From an uncultured Aeromonadales bacterium (GTDB lineage Bacteria > Pseudomonadota > Gammaproteobacteria > Enterobacterales > Succinivibrionaceae), in the NCBI GenBank assembly GCA_902796095.1, contig CADBNP010000073.1:1-23960 (forward strand): 23,960 nt of DNA, in the 5' to 3' direction. The position numbers were made by a program, and so were the translations under genes. Below the pieces are notes generated by a model. The model saw only the letters and a program-made list of their open reading frames with translations. It had not been told where the DNA came from and made no database searches. Below, piece by piece: positions 7,045-14,736 of this stretch. Numbering within the stretch: the first letter of the stretch is position 1; every line of letters begins with the position of its first letter.

Positions 7045-7235
7045 TGAAAGCAGAAGAACTTCGCGAAAAAAGTGTGGAAGAATTAAACAGTCTGTTGCTT
7101 GAACTTTCTAAGACAGAGTTTGAGCAGAAGTACAGCAATAAGGTCGGCAGGCTGGACAAGCCGCACCTGATTAAAAATACTCGTCGCGATATTGCTCGCG
7201 TAAAGACTGTTTTAACAGAAAAGGCAGGTAAGTAA
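7044..7235 (+). CDS. rpmC: 50S ribosomal protein L29
   Basis: L29 is a small two-helix protein near the exit site. The 63-aa product starts MKAEELREKSVEELN, nearly the E. coli sequence, and ends with the conserved RRDIARVKTVL helix. Both its start and its stop overlap the neighbouring genes by one base, so rplP-rpmC-rpsQ should be translationally coupled. Confidence 0.97.
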   Translation: MKAEELREKSVEELNSLLLELSKTEFEQKYSNKVGRLDKPHLIKNTRRDIARVKTVLTEKAGK

Positions 7236-7486
7236 TGAGCGAAAATAAACATACTCTACGTGCTGTTGTAGTTAGCGATAAGATGGAAAAGGCCTTTGTT
7301 TGTGCAGTTGAAAGACGCGTCAAGCATCCTGTTTACGGAAAGATCGTTAAGAAGACTACTAAGCTTCATGTTCAGGACGTTAATAACGAGGCTAAGGTCG
7401 GTGACGTGGTTGAAATCAAGGAATGTCGTCCTATTTCAAAGACCATCTCCTGGACTCTTGTTTCTGTGGTTGAACGCGCTAAGTAA
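7235..7486 (+). CDS. rpsQ: 30S ribosomal protein S17
   Basis: S17 is an early-assembly 16S rRNA-binding OB-fold protein. The 83-aa product has the family signatures GVVVSDKMEKA-like (residues 10-20 read AVVVSDKMEKA) and CRPISKTISWTLVSVVERA at its C-terminus. It is the last gene of the S10 operon and is followed 32 bases later by a strong intrinsic terminator. Confidence 0.98.
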   Translation: MSENKHTLRAVVVSDKMEKAFVCAVERRVKHPVYGKIVKKTTKLHVQDVNNEAKVGDVVEIKECRPISKTISWTLVSVVERAK

Positions 7487-7518
7487 TTAGCAGTTGTTAG
7501 AATAAAAAATATTTTGAA

Positions 7519-7546
7519 GGGTTTGCATTTGCAAACTCTTTTTTTT
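7519..7546 (+). terminator. Rho-independent terminator of the S10 operon
   Basis: GGGTTTGC (7519-7526) and GCAAACTC (7531-7538) form an 8-bp stem with one G-U pair and loop ATTT, followed by eight T (7539-7546). Confidence 0.9.
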
Positions 7547-7549
7547 ACA

Positions 7550-7572
7550 CATATCACGTTTTTTGTGATATG
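7550..7572. promoter_or_regulatory. Inverted repeat and promoter region ahead of the spc operon
   Basis: A perfect 8-bp inverted repeat, CATATCAC (7550-7557) and GTGATATG (7565-7572), has a 7-base spacer and starts four bases after the T tract of the S10 terminator. Possible -10 boxes are TATGAT (7569-7574, with TTTACA at 7544-7549, spacer 19) and TAATAT (7587-7592, with TTGTGA at 7563-7568, spacer 18). E. coli also has an spc promoter in this gap. The repeat overlaps either promoter choice, so it could be an operator or a second hairpin. It is not a CRP site, because the half-sites point the wrong way. Confidence 0.45.
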
Positions 7573-7653
7573 ATACAGTGCCTTTGTAATATAGGGTGGT
7601 TTTTTTGGTATTTCGTTTCGAAGTATCTGTTTTTTGTGTGATGGAGAACATTC

Positions 7654-8022
7654 ATGATCCAAATGCAAAGTACTCTCGAGGTCGCTGACAATTCTGGCGC
7701 TCGTAAAGTAATGTGTATTAAGGTTCTCGGTGGTTCACATCGCCGCTATGCATCTGTTGGTGACGTAATCAAGGTTTCTATTAAGGAAGCCATCCCTCGC
7801 GGAAAGGTCAACAAGGGTGATGTTTATAATGCGGTAGTTGTTCGCACCAAGAAGGGCGTAAGACGTCAGGATGGTTCCGTTATTCGTTTTGACAGCAATG
7901 CGGCAGTGTTGCTCAACAATTCGCTGGAACCTATTGGTACTCGTATTTTCGGGCCGGTAACTCGTGAACTTCGTACTGAGAAGTTTATGAAGATTGTATC
8001 CCTGGCTCCGGAAGTTCTGTAA
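7654..8022 (+). CDS. rplN: 50S ribosomal protein L14
   Basis: First gene of the spc operon. L14 lies at the subunit interface beside L19 and forms intersubunit bridges. The 122-aa product (E. coli 123) has MIQMQSTLEVADNSGARKVM at its start and ends with the standard FMKIVSLAPEVL. The ATG has a GGAGA Shine-Dalgarno. The 167-base gap before it holds the S10 terminator and the likely spc promoter. Confidence 0.98.
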   Translation: MIQMQSTLEVADNSGARKVMCIKVLGGSHRRYASVGDVIKVSIKEAIPRGKVNKGDVYNAVVVRTKKGVRRQDGSVIRFDSNAAVLLNNSLEPIGTRIFGPVTRELRTEKFMKIVSLAPEVL

Positions 8023-8036
8023 GAGGTTAGAGGATA

Positions 8037-8363
8037 ATGGCATCTAAAATTTTAAAAGGTGATGAAGTTATCATTTTAACTGGTAAGCACGATGACAAGG
8101 GTAAGCGCGGCAAGATCAAGCAGGTTATCCCGGCCAAACATCAGGTTATTGTTGAAGGTCTCAACATGGTAACCAAGCATGTCAAGCCTAATCGCTTTAC
8201 CGGTGAAGCTGGCAAGATTGTCAAGAAGGAAGCTCCTATTGACGTATCTAATGTTGCGATCTTCAATCCTGAGACAGGAAAGGCTGATCGTGTTGGTTTT
8301 GATTTTGTTGACGGCAAGAAAGTACGTATTTTCAAGTCAACAAAGAAACAGATTGTAAAATAA
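8037..8363 (+). CDS. rplX: 50S ribosomal protein L24
   Basis: L24 is an assembly initiator of the 50S subunit. The 108-aa protein (E. coli 104) contains the KOW motif near its N-terminus (GDEVIILTGKHDDKGKRGKI, about 8-27) and the KHVKPN segment. An AGAGG site in the stop region of rplN serves as Shine-Dalgarno. It is followed after 12 bases by rplE. Confidence 0.97.
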   Translation: MASKILKGDEVIILTGKHDDKGKRGKIKQVIPAKHQVIVEGLNMVTKHVKPNRFTGEAGKIVKKEAPIDVSNVAIFNPETGKADRVGFDFVDGKKVRIFKSTKKQIVK

Positions 8364-8375
8364 TTGGAGTAAGCG

Positions 8376-8915
8376 ATGGCGAAACTACATGATATTTACA
8401 AAAATGAGGTAGTCGGTAAACTGATGCAGCAATTCGGTTACAAGACTGTCATGCAAGTCCCTCGGATTGAAAAGATTACCCTTAACATGGGTGTCGGCGA
8501 GGCTCTTGACGATAAGAAGATTCTTGAAAACGCTGCAGCAGATCTGGCTGCGATTTCAGGACAGAAGCCTCTGATTACTAAAGCTCGCAAATCAGTAGCC
8601 GGATTCAAGATCCGTGAAGGATATCCGATCGGCTGCAAGGTAACCCTTCGCGGTGAGCGTATGTGGGAGTTCCTGGAGCGTCTGATTTCAATTGCCATTC
8701 CTCGTATCCGTGATTTCCGCGGTGTAAGCGAGAAGTCTTTCGATGGCAAGGGAAACTACTCTATGGGTGTTCGTGAACAGATCATCTTCCCTGAAATTGA
8801 TTATGACAAGGTTGATCGTGTTCGTGGTCTGGATATAACTATCACAACATCCGCCAGAACTGATGATGAAGGTAAAGCGCTTCTTTCCGCTTTCAATTTC
8901 CCATTCCGCAAGTAA
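8376..8915 (+). CDS. rplE: 50S ribosomal protein L5
   Basis: L5 binds 5S rRNA and joins it to the central protuberance. The length (179 aa) is identical to E. coli, with conserved KITLNMGVGEA and IRDFRGVSEKSFDGKGNYSM. The mRNA around its start (GGAGTAAGCGATGGCG) closely resembles the E. coli region where S8 binds to repress spc translation. S8 control here is an inference, since I did not fold the site. Confidence 0.98.
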   Translation: MAKLHDIYKNEVVGKLMQQFGYKTVMQVPRIEKITLNMGVGEALDDKKILENAAADLAAISGQKPLITKARKSVAGFKIREGYPIGCKVTLRGERMWEFLERLISIAIPRIRDFRGVSEKSFDGKGNYSMGVREQIIFPEIDYDKVDRVRGLDITITTSARTDDEGKALLSAFNFPFRK

Positions 8916-8924
8916 GGTAGGGTT

Positions 8925-9230
8925 ATGGCTAAAATATCAATGATCAATCGCGAACTGAAACGCGAAAAATTAGTTAAAAAGTATTTCGAGAAGCGTACTG
9001 CTCTCAGAGAGGCAATGATTGATCCAAATCTGTCCGAAGATGAGCGCTGGCAGGCTGTCCTCAAGCTTCAGAAACTTCCTCGTGATTCCAGTGCAAGCCG
9101 TCTTCGCAGACGCTGCTCCATCACTGGTCGTCCTCATGGTAATTTACGCAAGTTCGGTCTCTGCCGTATCAAACTTCGTGAGATGATGATGAAGGGCGAA
9201 GTTCCTGGTTTAAAGAAAGCAAGTTGGTAA
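8925..9230 (+). CDS. rpsN: 30S ribosomal protein S14 (long, zinc-free form)
   Basis: S14 is a late-assembling 30S head protein. At 101 aa it is the long form typical of Enterobacteria. It lacks the four-cysteine zinc ribbon of the short form: only Cys residues in RRRCSITGRPHG and GLCRIKLRE are present. It starts nine bases after the rplE stop with a GGTAGGG ribosome-binding site. Confidence 0.97.
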   Translation: MAKISMINRELKREKLVKKYFEKRTALREAMIDPNLSEDERWQAVLKLQKLPRDSSASRLRRRCSITGRPHGNLRKFGLCRIKLREMMMKGEVPGLKKASW

Positions 9231-9246
9231 TTGGAGGATAAGACCT

Positions 9247-9639
9247 ATGAGTATGCAAGATCCTATCGCAGATATGCTGACCCGCATAAGAAACGGTCAG
9301 GCTGCCGGAAAGATTGCTGTTAATATGCCATCCTCAAAGCAGAAGGTTGCTATTGCCAAGCTTTTGAAGGAAGAAGGCTACATTTCCAGCTACACTGTAA
9401 CTGGTGATGTTAAGAAGGTTCTTGAGGTAGAGTTAAAGTACTTCCAGGGAAAACCTGTTGTCGAGATGATTCGCAGAGTTTCTCGTCCAGGTCTGAGAGT
9501 ATACAAGAGAAGCTATGAGCTGCCGCAGATCATGAACGGTCTCGGTATTGCCGTAGTATCTACTTCAAAGGGTATTATGACTGATCGTGCAGCCCGCAAG
9601 GCCAAGCTCGGCGGTGAAATTATTTGCTACGTAGCATAA
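9247..9639 (+). CDS. rpsH: 30S ribosomal protein S8
   Basis: S8 nucleates the 30S platform and in E. coli represses the spc operon by binding mRNA near rplE. The 130-aa sequence has the standard MSMQDPIADMLTRIRNGQ start and the C-terminal RNA-binding motif GIAVVSTSKGIMTDRAAR. A GGAGG Shine-Dalgarno precedes the ATG. Confidence 0.98.
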   Translation: MSMQDPIADMLTRIRNGQAAGKIAVNMPSSKQKVAIAKLLKEEGYISSYTVTGDVKKVLEVELKYFQGKPVVEMIRRVSRPGLRVYKRSYELPQIMNGLGIAVVSTSKGIMTDRAARKAKLGGEIICYVA

Positions 9640-9648
9640 GGGGAAAAA

Positions 9649-10182
9649 ATGTCACGTGTTGCTAAAGCACCTGTCAGCATTCCTGCTGGCGTAGAAGTTA
9701 AGGTTGAAGGTCAGTCTGTTACTGTAAAGTCAAAGACTGCAACTCTTACCAGAGAAATTCATCCATCCGTAGTTGTTACTCTTGAAAACAACGAAGTTAA
9801 GTTTGCTCCTAAAGATAACGTTGCTGGTGCTGATGCCCAGGCCGGTACTGCAAGAGCACTGGTTAATTCCATGGTTAAGGGTGCTGAAAAGCCTTTCGAG
9901 AGAAAACTTGTTCTGGTTGGTGTGGGATACAGAGCTCAGGTTAAGGGCAAGGAACTTAATCTTTCACTCGGTTATTCTCATCCAGTTGTTCATATCATTC
10001 CTGATGAAGTTACCTGTGAGTGCCCGTCTCAGACTGAAATCGTTCTGAAGTGTGCAAACAAGGAAGTTCTCGGACAGCTCGCTGCAAATATTCGTTCATA
10101 TCGCAGTCCTGAACCATACAAGGGCAAGGGTATCAGATATGACGATGAGCATGTTCGTATCAAGGAAACCAAGAAGAAGTAA
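9649..10182 (+). CDS. rplF: 50S ribosomal protein L6
   Basis: L6 lies by the sarcin-ricin loop and is needed for late 50S assembly. The length (177 aa) equals E. coli. It has two similar alpha/beta domains; the second ends with the family signature PEPYKGKGIRYDDEHVRIKE. A GGGG Shine-Dalgarno lies just upstream of the ATG. Confidence 0.98.
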   Translation: MSRVAKAPVSIPAGVEVKVEGQSVTVKSKTATLTREIHPSVVVTLENNEVKFAPKDNVAGADAQAGTARALVNSMVKGAEKPFERKLVLVGVGYRAQVKGKELNLSLGYSHPVVHIIPDEVTCECPSQTEIVLKCANKEVLGQLAANIRSYRSPEPYKGKGIRYDDEHVRIKETKKK

Positions 10183-10191
10183 GGAAAATAA

Positions 10192-10539
10192 ATGGACAAA
10201 AAAGCTTCTCGTCAACGTCGCGCTCTTAAGGCACGTTGCAAAATGGCAGAGTTGGGTGCAGTTCGTCTTGTTGTTTTCCGCACTCCGCGCCATATCTATG
10301 CTCAGATTATTGATGCAGGTAAAGTTCTTGCAGCAGCTTCCACCCTTGAGAAGGAAATCAGGGATCAGGTTAAGTATACCGGCAATGCCGAGGCTGCAAA
10401 GGTTGTTGGAAAGTATATTGCTGAGAGAGCTCTTTCAAAGGATATCAAGACTGTTGCTTTCGATCGTTCTGGATTCCAGTATCACGGTCGTGTTGCAGCA
10501 CTTGCTGATGGTGCTCGCGAGGCAGGACTGCAGTTCTAA
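10192..10539 (+). CDS. rplR: 50S ribosomal protein L18
   Basis: L18 carries 5S rRNA into the central protuberance with L5. The 115-aa product (E. coli 117) begins with the basic segment KKASRQRRALKARCKM and ends AFDRSGFQYHGRVAALADGA, the conserved 5S-binding C-terminus. An AAGGA ribosome-binding site lies just before the ATG. It is followed after nine bases by rpsE. Confidence 0.98.
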   Translation: MDKKASRQRRALKARCKMAELGAVRLVVFRTPRHIYAQIIDAGKVLAAASTLEKEIRDQVKYTGNAEAAKVVGKYIAERALSKDIKTVAFDRSGFQYHGRVAALADGAREAGLQF

Positions 10540-10548
10540 GGATTAAAA

Positions 10549-11049
10549 ATGGCAAGAAACGAAAATCAAAGTGGTGAACTGCAGGAAAAACTGGTTGCAG
10601 TAAACCGTGTAGCAAAGGTTGTAAAGGGTGGTAGAATTTTCTCTTTTTCTGCATTGACTGTTGTCGGTGACGGAAACGGAAAGTTCGGTTACGGTTACGG
10701 TAAAGCTCACGAAGTTCCGGCTGCCATTTCAAAGGCTATGGAACAGGCAAAGCGTAATCTTATCCAGATCAATCTTAGAAATAAGACTTTATTCCATGAA
10801 GTAACCGGTGATCATGCAGGATCTCATGTATTCATGAAACCTGCTGCTGAAGGTACCGGTATTATTGCCGGCGGTGCCATGCGTGCCGTTCTGGAGGTTG
10901 CCGGAGTAGAGAATGTTCTCGCGAAGGCTTATGGTTCAACCAACCCTGTAAACGTAGTTCGTTCTACTGTAAAGGCTCTGGCTTCCATGAAGACTCCGGA
11001 TGAGGTTGCTGCAAAGCGCGGTCTTTCTGTTGATGAAATTCTGGGGTAA
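10549..11049 (+). CDS. rpsE: 30S ribosomal protein S5
   Basis: S5 forms the mRNA entry site with S3 and S4 and is the site of classical spectinomycin-resistance changes. The 166-aa protein has the dsRBD-like N-terminal domain with VNRVAKVVKGGRIFSFSALT and GNGKFGYGYGKAHEVP, and the C-terminal domain with AVLEVAGVENVLAKAYGSTN. The start is set by the upstream AAGGAT and the family N-terminus. It ends three bases before rpmD. Confidence 0.98.
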   Translation: MARNENQSGELQEKLVAVNRVAKVVKGGRIFSFSALTVVGDGNGKFGYGYGKAHEVPAAISKAMEQAKRNLIQINLRNKTLFHEVTGDHAGSHVFMKPAAEGTGIIAGGAMRAVLEVAGVENVLAKAYGSTNPVNVVRSTVKALASMKTPDEVAAKRGLSVDEILG

Positions 11050-11052
11050 CAA

Positions 11053-11235
11053 ATGGCTGACAAGATGATTAAGGTTACACAGACACGCAGTGCCATCGGT
11101 CGCATTCCTGCACACCGTGAGACACTTCGTTGCCTGGGTTTACGTAAGATTGGTCACACCGTTGAGGTTAAGGACACTCCTTCCATTCGCGGAATGATCA
11201 AGGCTGTTTACTATATGGTAAAGGTTGAGGAGTAA
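11053..11235 (+). CDS. rpmD: 50S ribosomal protein L30
   Basis: A 60-aa product with the full L30 signature: KVTQTRSAIGRIP, GLRKIGHTVEVKDTPSIRGM and the terminal VKVEE, as in E. coli (59 aa). It starts three bases after the rpsE stop; the GGGG in the rpsE stop region serves as Shine-Dalgarno. Its last codons carry the GAGGAG site for rplO. Confidence 0.97.
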   Translation: MADKMIKVTQTRSAIGRIPAHRETLRCLGLRKIGHTVEVKDTPSIRGMIKAVYYMVKVEE

Positions 11236-11239
11236 TACA

Positions 11240-11683
11240 ATGGGTTTACGTTTGAATGAGCTCTCACCGGCTCCAGGTTCAAAGCCTGCCAAAGTTCGCC
11301 TCGGTCGCGGTATCGGTTCCGGTATTGGCAAGACCTCTGGTCGCGGTATCAAAGGTGCCGGTGCACGTAAGAGCGGTGGTACACGCCATGGTTTCGAAGG
11401 CGGTCAGATGCCTCTGAAGATCCGTCTGCCTAAGTTCGGTTTCTACTCAAGAAAGGCAGCTGTTACTACTGAAGTACCTCTTTCTGCTCTGCTTAAGCTT
11501 CAGACTACAGAAATTGATCTTCTTGTTCTCAAAAAGGATGATGTGATTTCAGACAAATTTGAGAACGTAAAGATCGTTATGTCTGCCAATACCACTGTTG
11601 ATAAGGCTTTATCTTTAAAAGGTATTGCTGTAACCAAGAGTGTTAAGGCTGCTATTGAAGCTGCCGGCGGTAAAGTAGAATAA
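11240..11683 (+). CDS. rplO: 50S ribosomal protein L15
   Basis: L15 is a late-assembly protein with a long extended N-terminus inside 23S rRNA. I place the start at the ATG at 11240 (MGLRLNELSPAPGSK), because it matches the family and has GAGGAG at 11228-11233. An in-frame ATG at 11225 lies inside rpmD, upstream of that site. The 147-aa product has the Gly-rich RLGRGIGSGIGKTSGRG segment and a C-terminal domain ending AAIEAAGGKVE. It is followed by secY after 19 bases. Confidence 0.97.
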   Translation: MGLRLNELSPAPGSKPAKVRLGRGIGSGIGKTSGRGIKGAGARKSGGTRHGFEGGQMPLKIRLPKFGFYSRKAAVTTEVPLSALLKLQTTEIDLLVLKKDDVISDKFENVKIVMSANTTVDKALSLKGIAVTKSVKAAIEAAGGKVE

Positions 11684-11702
11684 TAGGGGTTTTAAAACTA
11701 AA

Positions 11703-13031
11703 ATGGCAAGAACACCAGGTTTGGAAAAAGCCAAAAGTGGAGTTTCCGAGTTAACTCAGAGACTTATTTTTGTTGTGCTTGCTTTAGTCGTTTTCAGAAT
11801 AGGTTCGCACATTCCTTGTCCTGGAATCAATGCCCAGCGCCTGGCTCAGGTTATGGAAGAGCAGAAGGGCACCATTATTGGCATGTTCAACATGTTCAGC
11901 GGTGGTGCTCTTTCTAGAGCGTCTCTGTTTGCCCTGGGTATTATGCCTTACATTTCCTCTGCAATTATTGTGCAGTTGCTTGGAGTTATGGTTCCGTCAA
12001 TACAGGAACTGAAGAAGGAAGGTGAGGCAGGTCGTCGCAAAATTACGCAGATGACCAGATGGGGCACTCTGATTCTGGGTGCGGTGCAGGCCTTCGGTAT
12101 AGCCACCGGTTTGCCGAACATGATCCAGGGTATAGTAATAGATCCGGGATTCAGTTTCTATTTTACGACTACAATAAGCTTGCTTACAGGAACTATGTTC
12201 CTTATGTGGCTGGGTGAACAGATCACTGAGAGGGGTGTCGGAAACGGTATTTCTCTGATTATTTTTGCCGGTATTGTAGCTGGTTTTCCAAATGCAATTG
12301 GAAGTACCTTCGAACAGTTCAAACAGGAGGGAAGCAGTTATGTGTTTGTCCTTCTCGGCATTATTTTCATGGTTGTGGCCGTTACAACGTTTGTTGTTTT
12401 CATGGAAAGAGCACTTCGCAAAATTACAGTACATTATCCTAGACAACAGCAGGTTGGAAGAATGTATGCTCCGCCTACATCACATCTGCCATTGAAAATC
12501 AACCAGTCTGGCGTTATACCGGCAATTTTTGCATCGAGTATTATCATGTTTCCAGCCACTGTTGCTTCGTGGTTCGGTCAGGGTGACAGTGCCTTTGCGA
12601 GAATTGTCAGCAATATTTCACAGGTTTTGCAGCCTGGACAGCCGCTTTATGAGATGCTTTATGCGTTTGCGATTGTATTCTTCTGCTTCTTCTATACCTC
12701 ACTGGTATTCAATCCAAAGGAACTTGCAGATAATCTGAAGAAGAGCGGAGCGTTCATTTCCGGCATTCTGCCAGGTGAACATACAGCCAAATTCATAGAT
12801 CAGGTAATGACAAGACTTACGTTTGTAGGATCCATGTACATGGTTCTGGTATGTCTGGTTCCGCAGTTCATGCTGAGCTTCCTGAATGTACAGTTCTATT
12901 TCGGCGGTACATCATTGCTCATCGTTGTGGTTGTTGTAATGGATTTCACTTCGCAGCTGATGGCTCACAGAGTTTCTCATCAGTATGCTGATGTGATGAG
13001 AAAGCAGAATCTCAAATTTACAAACCGTTAG
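11703..13031 (+). CDS. secY: Protein translocase subunit SecY
   Basis: SecY is the channel subunit of the SecYEG translocon in the inner membrane. The 442-aa product matches the usual length (E. coli 443). It has ten predicted membrane segments, beginning with LIFVVLALVVFRIGSHIPCPG (TM1). The plug region GGALSRASLFALGIMPYISS and the cytoplasmic loop before TM7, with the conserved YPRQQQVGRMYA (about 244-255), are present. Its position after rplO and before rpmJ is the gammaproteobacterial order. No odd features are seen. Confidence 0.98.
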   Translation: MARTPGLEKAKSGVSELTQRLIFVVLALVVFRIGSHIPCPGINAQRLAQVMEEQKGTIIGMFNMFSGGALSRASLFALGIMPYISSAIIVQLLGVMVPSIQELKKEGEAGRRKITQMTRWGTLILGAVQAFGIATGLPNMIQGIVIDPGFSFYFTTTISLLTGTMFLMWLGEQITERGVGNGISLIIFAGIVAGFPNAIGSTFEQFKQEGSSYVFVLLGIIFMVVAVTTFVVFMERALRKITVHYPRQQQVGRMYAPPTSHLPLKINQSGVIPAIFASSIIMFPATVASWFGQGDSAFARIVSNISQVLQPGQPLYEMLYAFAIVFFCFFYTSLVFNPKELADNLKKSGAFISGILPGEHTAKFIDQVMTRLTFVGSMYMVLVCLVPQFMLSFLNVQFYFGGTSLLIVVVVVMDFTSQLMAHRVSHQYADVMRKQNLKFTNR

Positions 13032-13041
13032 GAGTAAAAAA

Positions 13042-13155
13042 ATGAAAGTAGGTGCTTCAGTTAAGAAGATCTGCCGCAAGTGCAAGGTTATCAAGCGCCA
13101 CGGTGTTATCCGTGTAATCTGCGAGGATCCAAAGCATAAGCAGCGTCAGGGATAA
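13042..13155 (+). CDS. rpmJ: 50S ribosomal protein L36
   Basis: A 37-codon gene opening MKVGASVKKICRKCK and ending PKHKQRQG. It is the zinc-binding form: Cys11, Cys14, Cys27 and His32 fit the CxxC...C...H ligand set. It is one residue shorter than the 38-aa E. coli form, in the stretch between Cys27 and the histidine. It is preceded by GGAG directly after the secY stop and is the last gene of the spc operon. Confidence 0.97.
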   Translation: MKVGASVKKICRKCKVIKRHGVIRVICEDPKHKQRQG

Positions 13156-13181
13156 AAATCTGCCCTAGATCAAAAAAATAC

Positions 13182-13211
13182 TTGAATTTCTGTGAGCGGG
13201 ATAGCTATAAT
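13182..13211 (+). promoter_or_regulatory. Sigma70 promoter of the alpha operon
   Basis: TTGAAT (13182-13187) and a perfect TATAAT (13206-13211) with an 18-bp spacer. Transcription should start near 13218. No clear terminator follows rpmJ, so read-through from spc is likely as well. Confidence 0.7.
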
Positions 13212-13243
13212 AGCTAGCCTGCTTTTTTTTAGCAGCACTTTCG

Positions 13244-13316
13244 TCACCACGTATCCGTATCGGGCTTTGTGGTGGCATATTTTTTCACACATTATAGGAG
13301 TGTAATAAGTGGCCCG
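13244..13316 (+). promoter_or_regulatory. Alpha-operon leader pseudoknot (S4 repressor site)
   Basis: CACCAC (13245-13250) pairs with GTGGTG (13269-13274). The loop sequence CGGGC (13261-13265) can then pair with GCCCG (13312-13316), directly after the GTG start of rpsM, making a nested pseudoknot over the initiation site. The elements GTATCC, CGGGCTTT, AGGAGTG and GTGGCCCGTATAGC match the E. coli alpha mRNA target of S4, as I recall it. S4-mediated translational repression follows from that known case. Confidence 0.8.
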
Positions 13317-13665
13317 TATAGCCGGCATTAACGTTCCTGATCAGCAGCATGCAGTAGTTGCATTGACTGCTATCTTTGGTATTGGCAAGCCAACTGCAAA
13401 GATTATCTGCAAGAACTCAGGTATTTCCGAGCAGGACAAATTCAAAGATATGTCTGAGGAACAATTAGATAAGGTAAGAGCAGAAGTTGCTAAATTCACT
13501 GTAGAAGGTGACCTTCGCCGTGAAATTTCCATGAACATTAAGCGTCTTGTTGATCTCGGTTGCTACCGCGGTATTCGTCACCGCAGAGGTTTACCGGTTC
13601 GCGGTCAGCGTACAAAGACCAATGCACGTACTCGCAAAGGTCCTCGTAAGGCAATTAAGAAGTAA
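13309..13665 (+). CDS. rpsM: 30S ribosomal protein S13
   Basis: S13 contacts the P-site tRNA and the 50S subunit. The 118-aa length equals E. coli. The start is GTG, as in E. coli, with TAGGAGTG upstream; start choice is fixed by the family N-terminus (M)ARIAGINVP. The helix-two-turn-helix segment and the basic C-terminus RHRRGLPVRGQRTKTNARTR are present. The first codons take part in the S4 pseudoknot. Confidence 0.98.
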   Translation: MARIAGINVPDQQHAVVALTAIFGIGKPTAKIICKNSGISEQDKFKDMSEEQLDKVRAEVAKFTVEGDLRREISMNIKRLVDLGCYRGIRHRRGLPVRGQRTKTNARTRKGPRKAIKK

Positions 13666-13678
13666 GAGGTAATTTCGA

Positions 13679-14071
13679 ATGGCAAATCAGCATCAGAATC
13701 GCGCCCGCAAGCGCGTTAAAAAACAAGTTAGCGAAGGTGTTGCACATATTCATGCTTCTTTCAATAACACCATCGTAACTATTACTGATCGTCAGGGTAA
13801 TGCTCTTTCATGGGCAACCGCAGGCGGTTCAGGTTTCCGTGGTTCCCGCAAGTCAACTCCATATGCAGCTCAGGTTGCAGCTGAAAGAGCTGGTGAGGCT
13901 GCCAAGGAGTTTGGTTTGAAGAACCTTGAGGTTCTGGTAAAGGGTCCTGGTCCTGGTCGTGAGTCTTCTATCCGTGCTTTAAATGCTGTTGGTTACAAGA
14001 TCACCAACATTACTGATGTGACGCCAATTCCACACAACGGTTGTCGTCCACCAAAGAAGCGTCGCGTTTAA
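13679..14071 (+). CDS. rpsK: 30S ribosomal protein S11
   Basis: S11 is part of the 30S platform near the mRNA exit channel. The 130-aa product (E. coli 129) contains HIHASFNNTIVTITDRQGN, WATAGGSGFRGSRKSTPYAA and the C-terminal signature PIPHNGCRPPKKRRV. An AAGAGGTAA ribosome-binding site precedes the ATG, 13 bases after the rpsM stop. Confidence 0.98.
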   Translation: MANQHQNRARKRVKKQVSEGVAHIHASFNNTIVTITDRQGNALSWATAGGSGFRGSRKSTPYAAQVAAERAGEAAKEFGLKNLEVLVKGPGPGRESSIRALNAVGYKITNITDVTPIPHNGCRPPKKRRV

Positions 14072-14093
14072 TCTGGTTTGGAGATATAAGTAA

Positions 14094-14720
14094 ATGGCTA
14101 GATATTTAGGTCCTAAGTTAAAGCTTAGTCGTCGTGAGGGTACTGATTTATATCTCAAGTCAGGTGTTCGTCCGATTGACAATAAGTGTAATATGGCTAC
14201 AAAGCCAGGTCAGCATGGTGCCGTAAAGCCTCGTGCTACCGACTATGGTATGCAGCTTCGTGAAAAGCAGAAGGTTCGTCGCATGTACGGTATTCTGGAG
14301 CGTCAGTTCCGTAACTACTACCGTACTGCAGCACGTCTCAAGGGTAATACCGGTGAGAACCTTCTCAATCTTCTCGAGTGCCGTCTTGACAATGTTGTTT
14401 ATCGTATGGGATTTGGTTCAACCCGTGCTGAAAGCCGTCAGCTGGTAAGTCACAGATCAATCCTTGTTAACGACAGAGTTGTAAATATTCCTTCATATCA
14501 GGTATCTCCTGAGGACAAGATTTCTGTCCGCGAGAAGGCCAAGAAGCAGCAGCGCGTTCTGAATGCTGTTGGTCTCAGTCAGAACCGTCCGGTTCAGTGC
14601 AGCTGGATAGAAGTTGATACTGACAAGCTGGAGGGTGTTTTCAAGGCTGTTCCTGAGAGAGCTGATCTCCCAAGTGAAATTAACGAACAGTTAATTGTTG
14701 AATACTACTCCAAGATGTAG
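14094..14720 (+). CDS. rpsD: 30S ribosomal protein S4
   Basis: S4 nucleates 30S assembly and represses the alpha operon in E. coli. The 208-aa protein (E. coli 206) has the MARYLGPKLKLSRREGTDL start and the S4 RNA-binding domain with RLDNVVYRMGFGSTRAESRQ. It lacks the four-cysteine zinc motif of the C+ form. It is followed after 16 bases by rpoA. Confidence 0.98.
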   Translation: MARYLGPKLKLSRREGTDLYLKSGVRPIDNKCNMATKPGQHGAVKPRATDYGMQLREKQKVRRMYGILERQFRNYYRTAARLKGNTGENLLNLLECRLDNVVYRMGFGSTRAESRQLVSHRSILVNDRVVNIPSYQVSPEDKISVREKAKKQQRVLNAVGLSQNRPVQCSWIEVDTDKLEGVFKAVPERADLPSEINEQLIVEYYSKM

Positions 14721-14736
14721 TCGTAAGTGAGGTAAT

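Noticed and set aside
7550..7572. CRP or FNR site ahead of rplN
   Set aside because: The half-sites read ATCAC...GTGAT, the opposite orientation to TGTGA...TCACA, and do not fit TTGAT...ATCAA.
11225..11239. Upstream ATG for rplO
   Set aside because: It lies inside rpmD ahead of the GAGGAG site and adds residues not found in L15.
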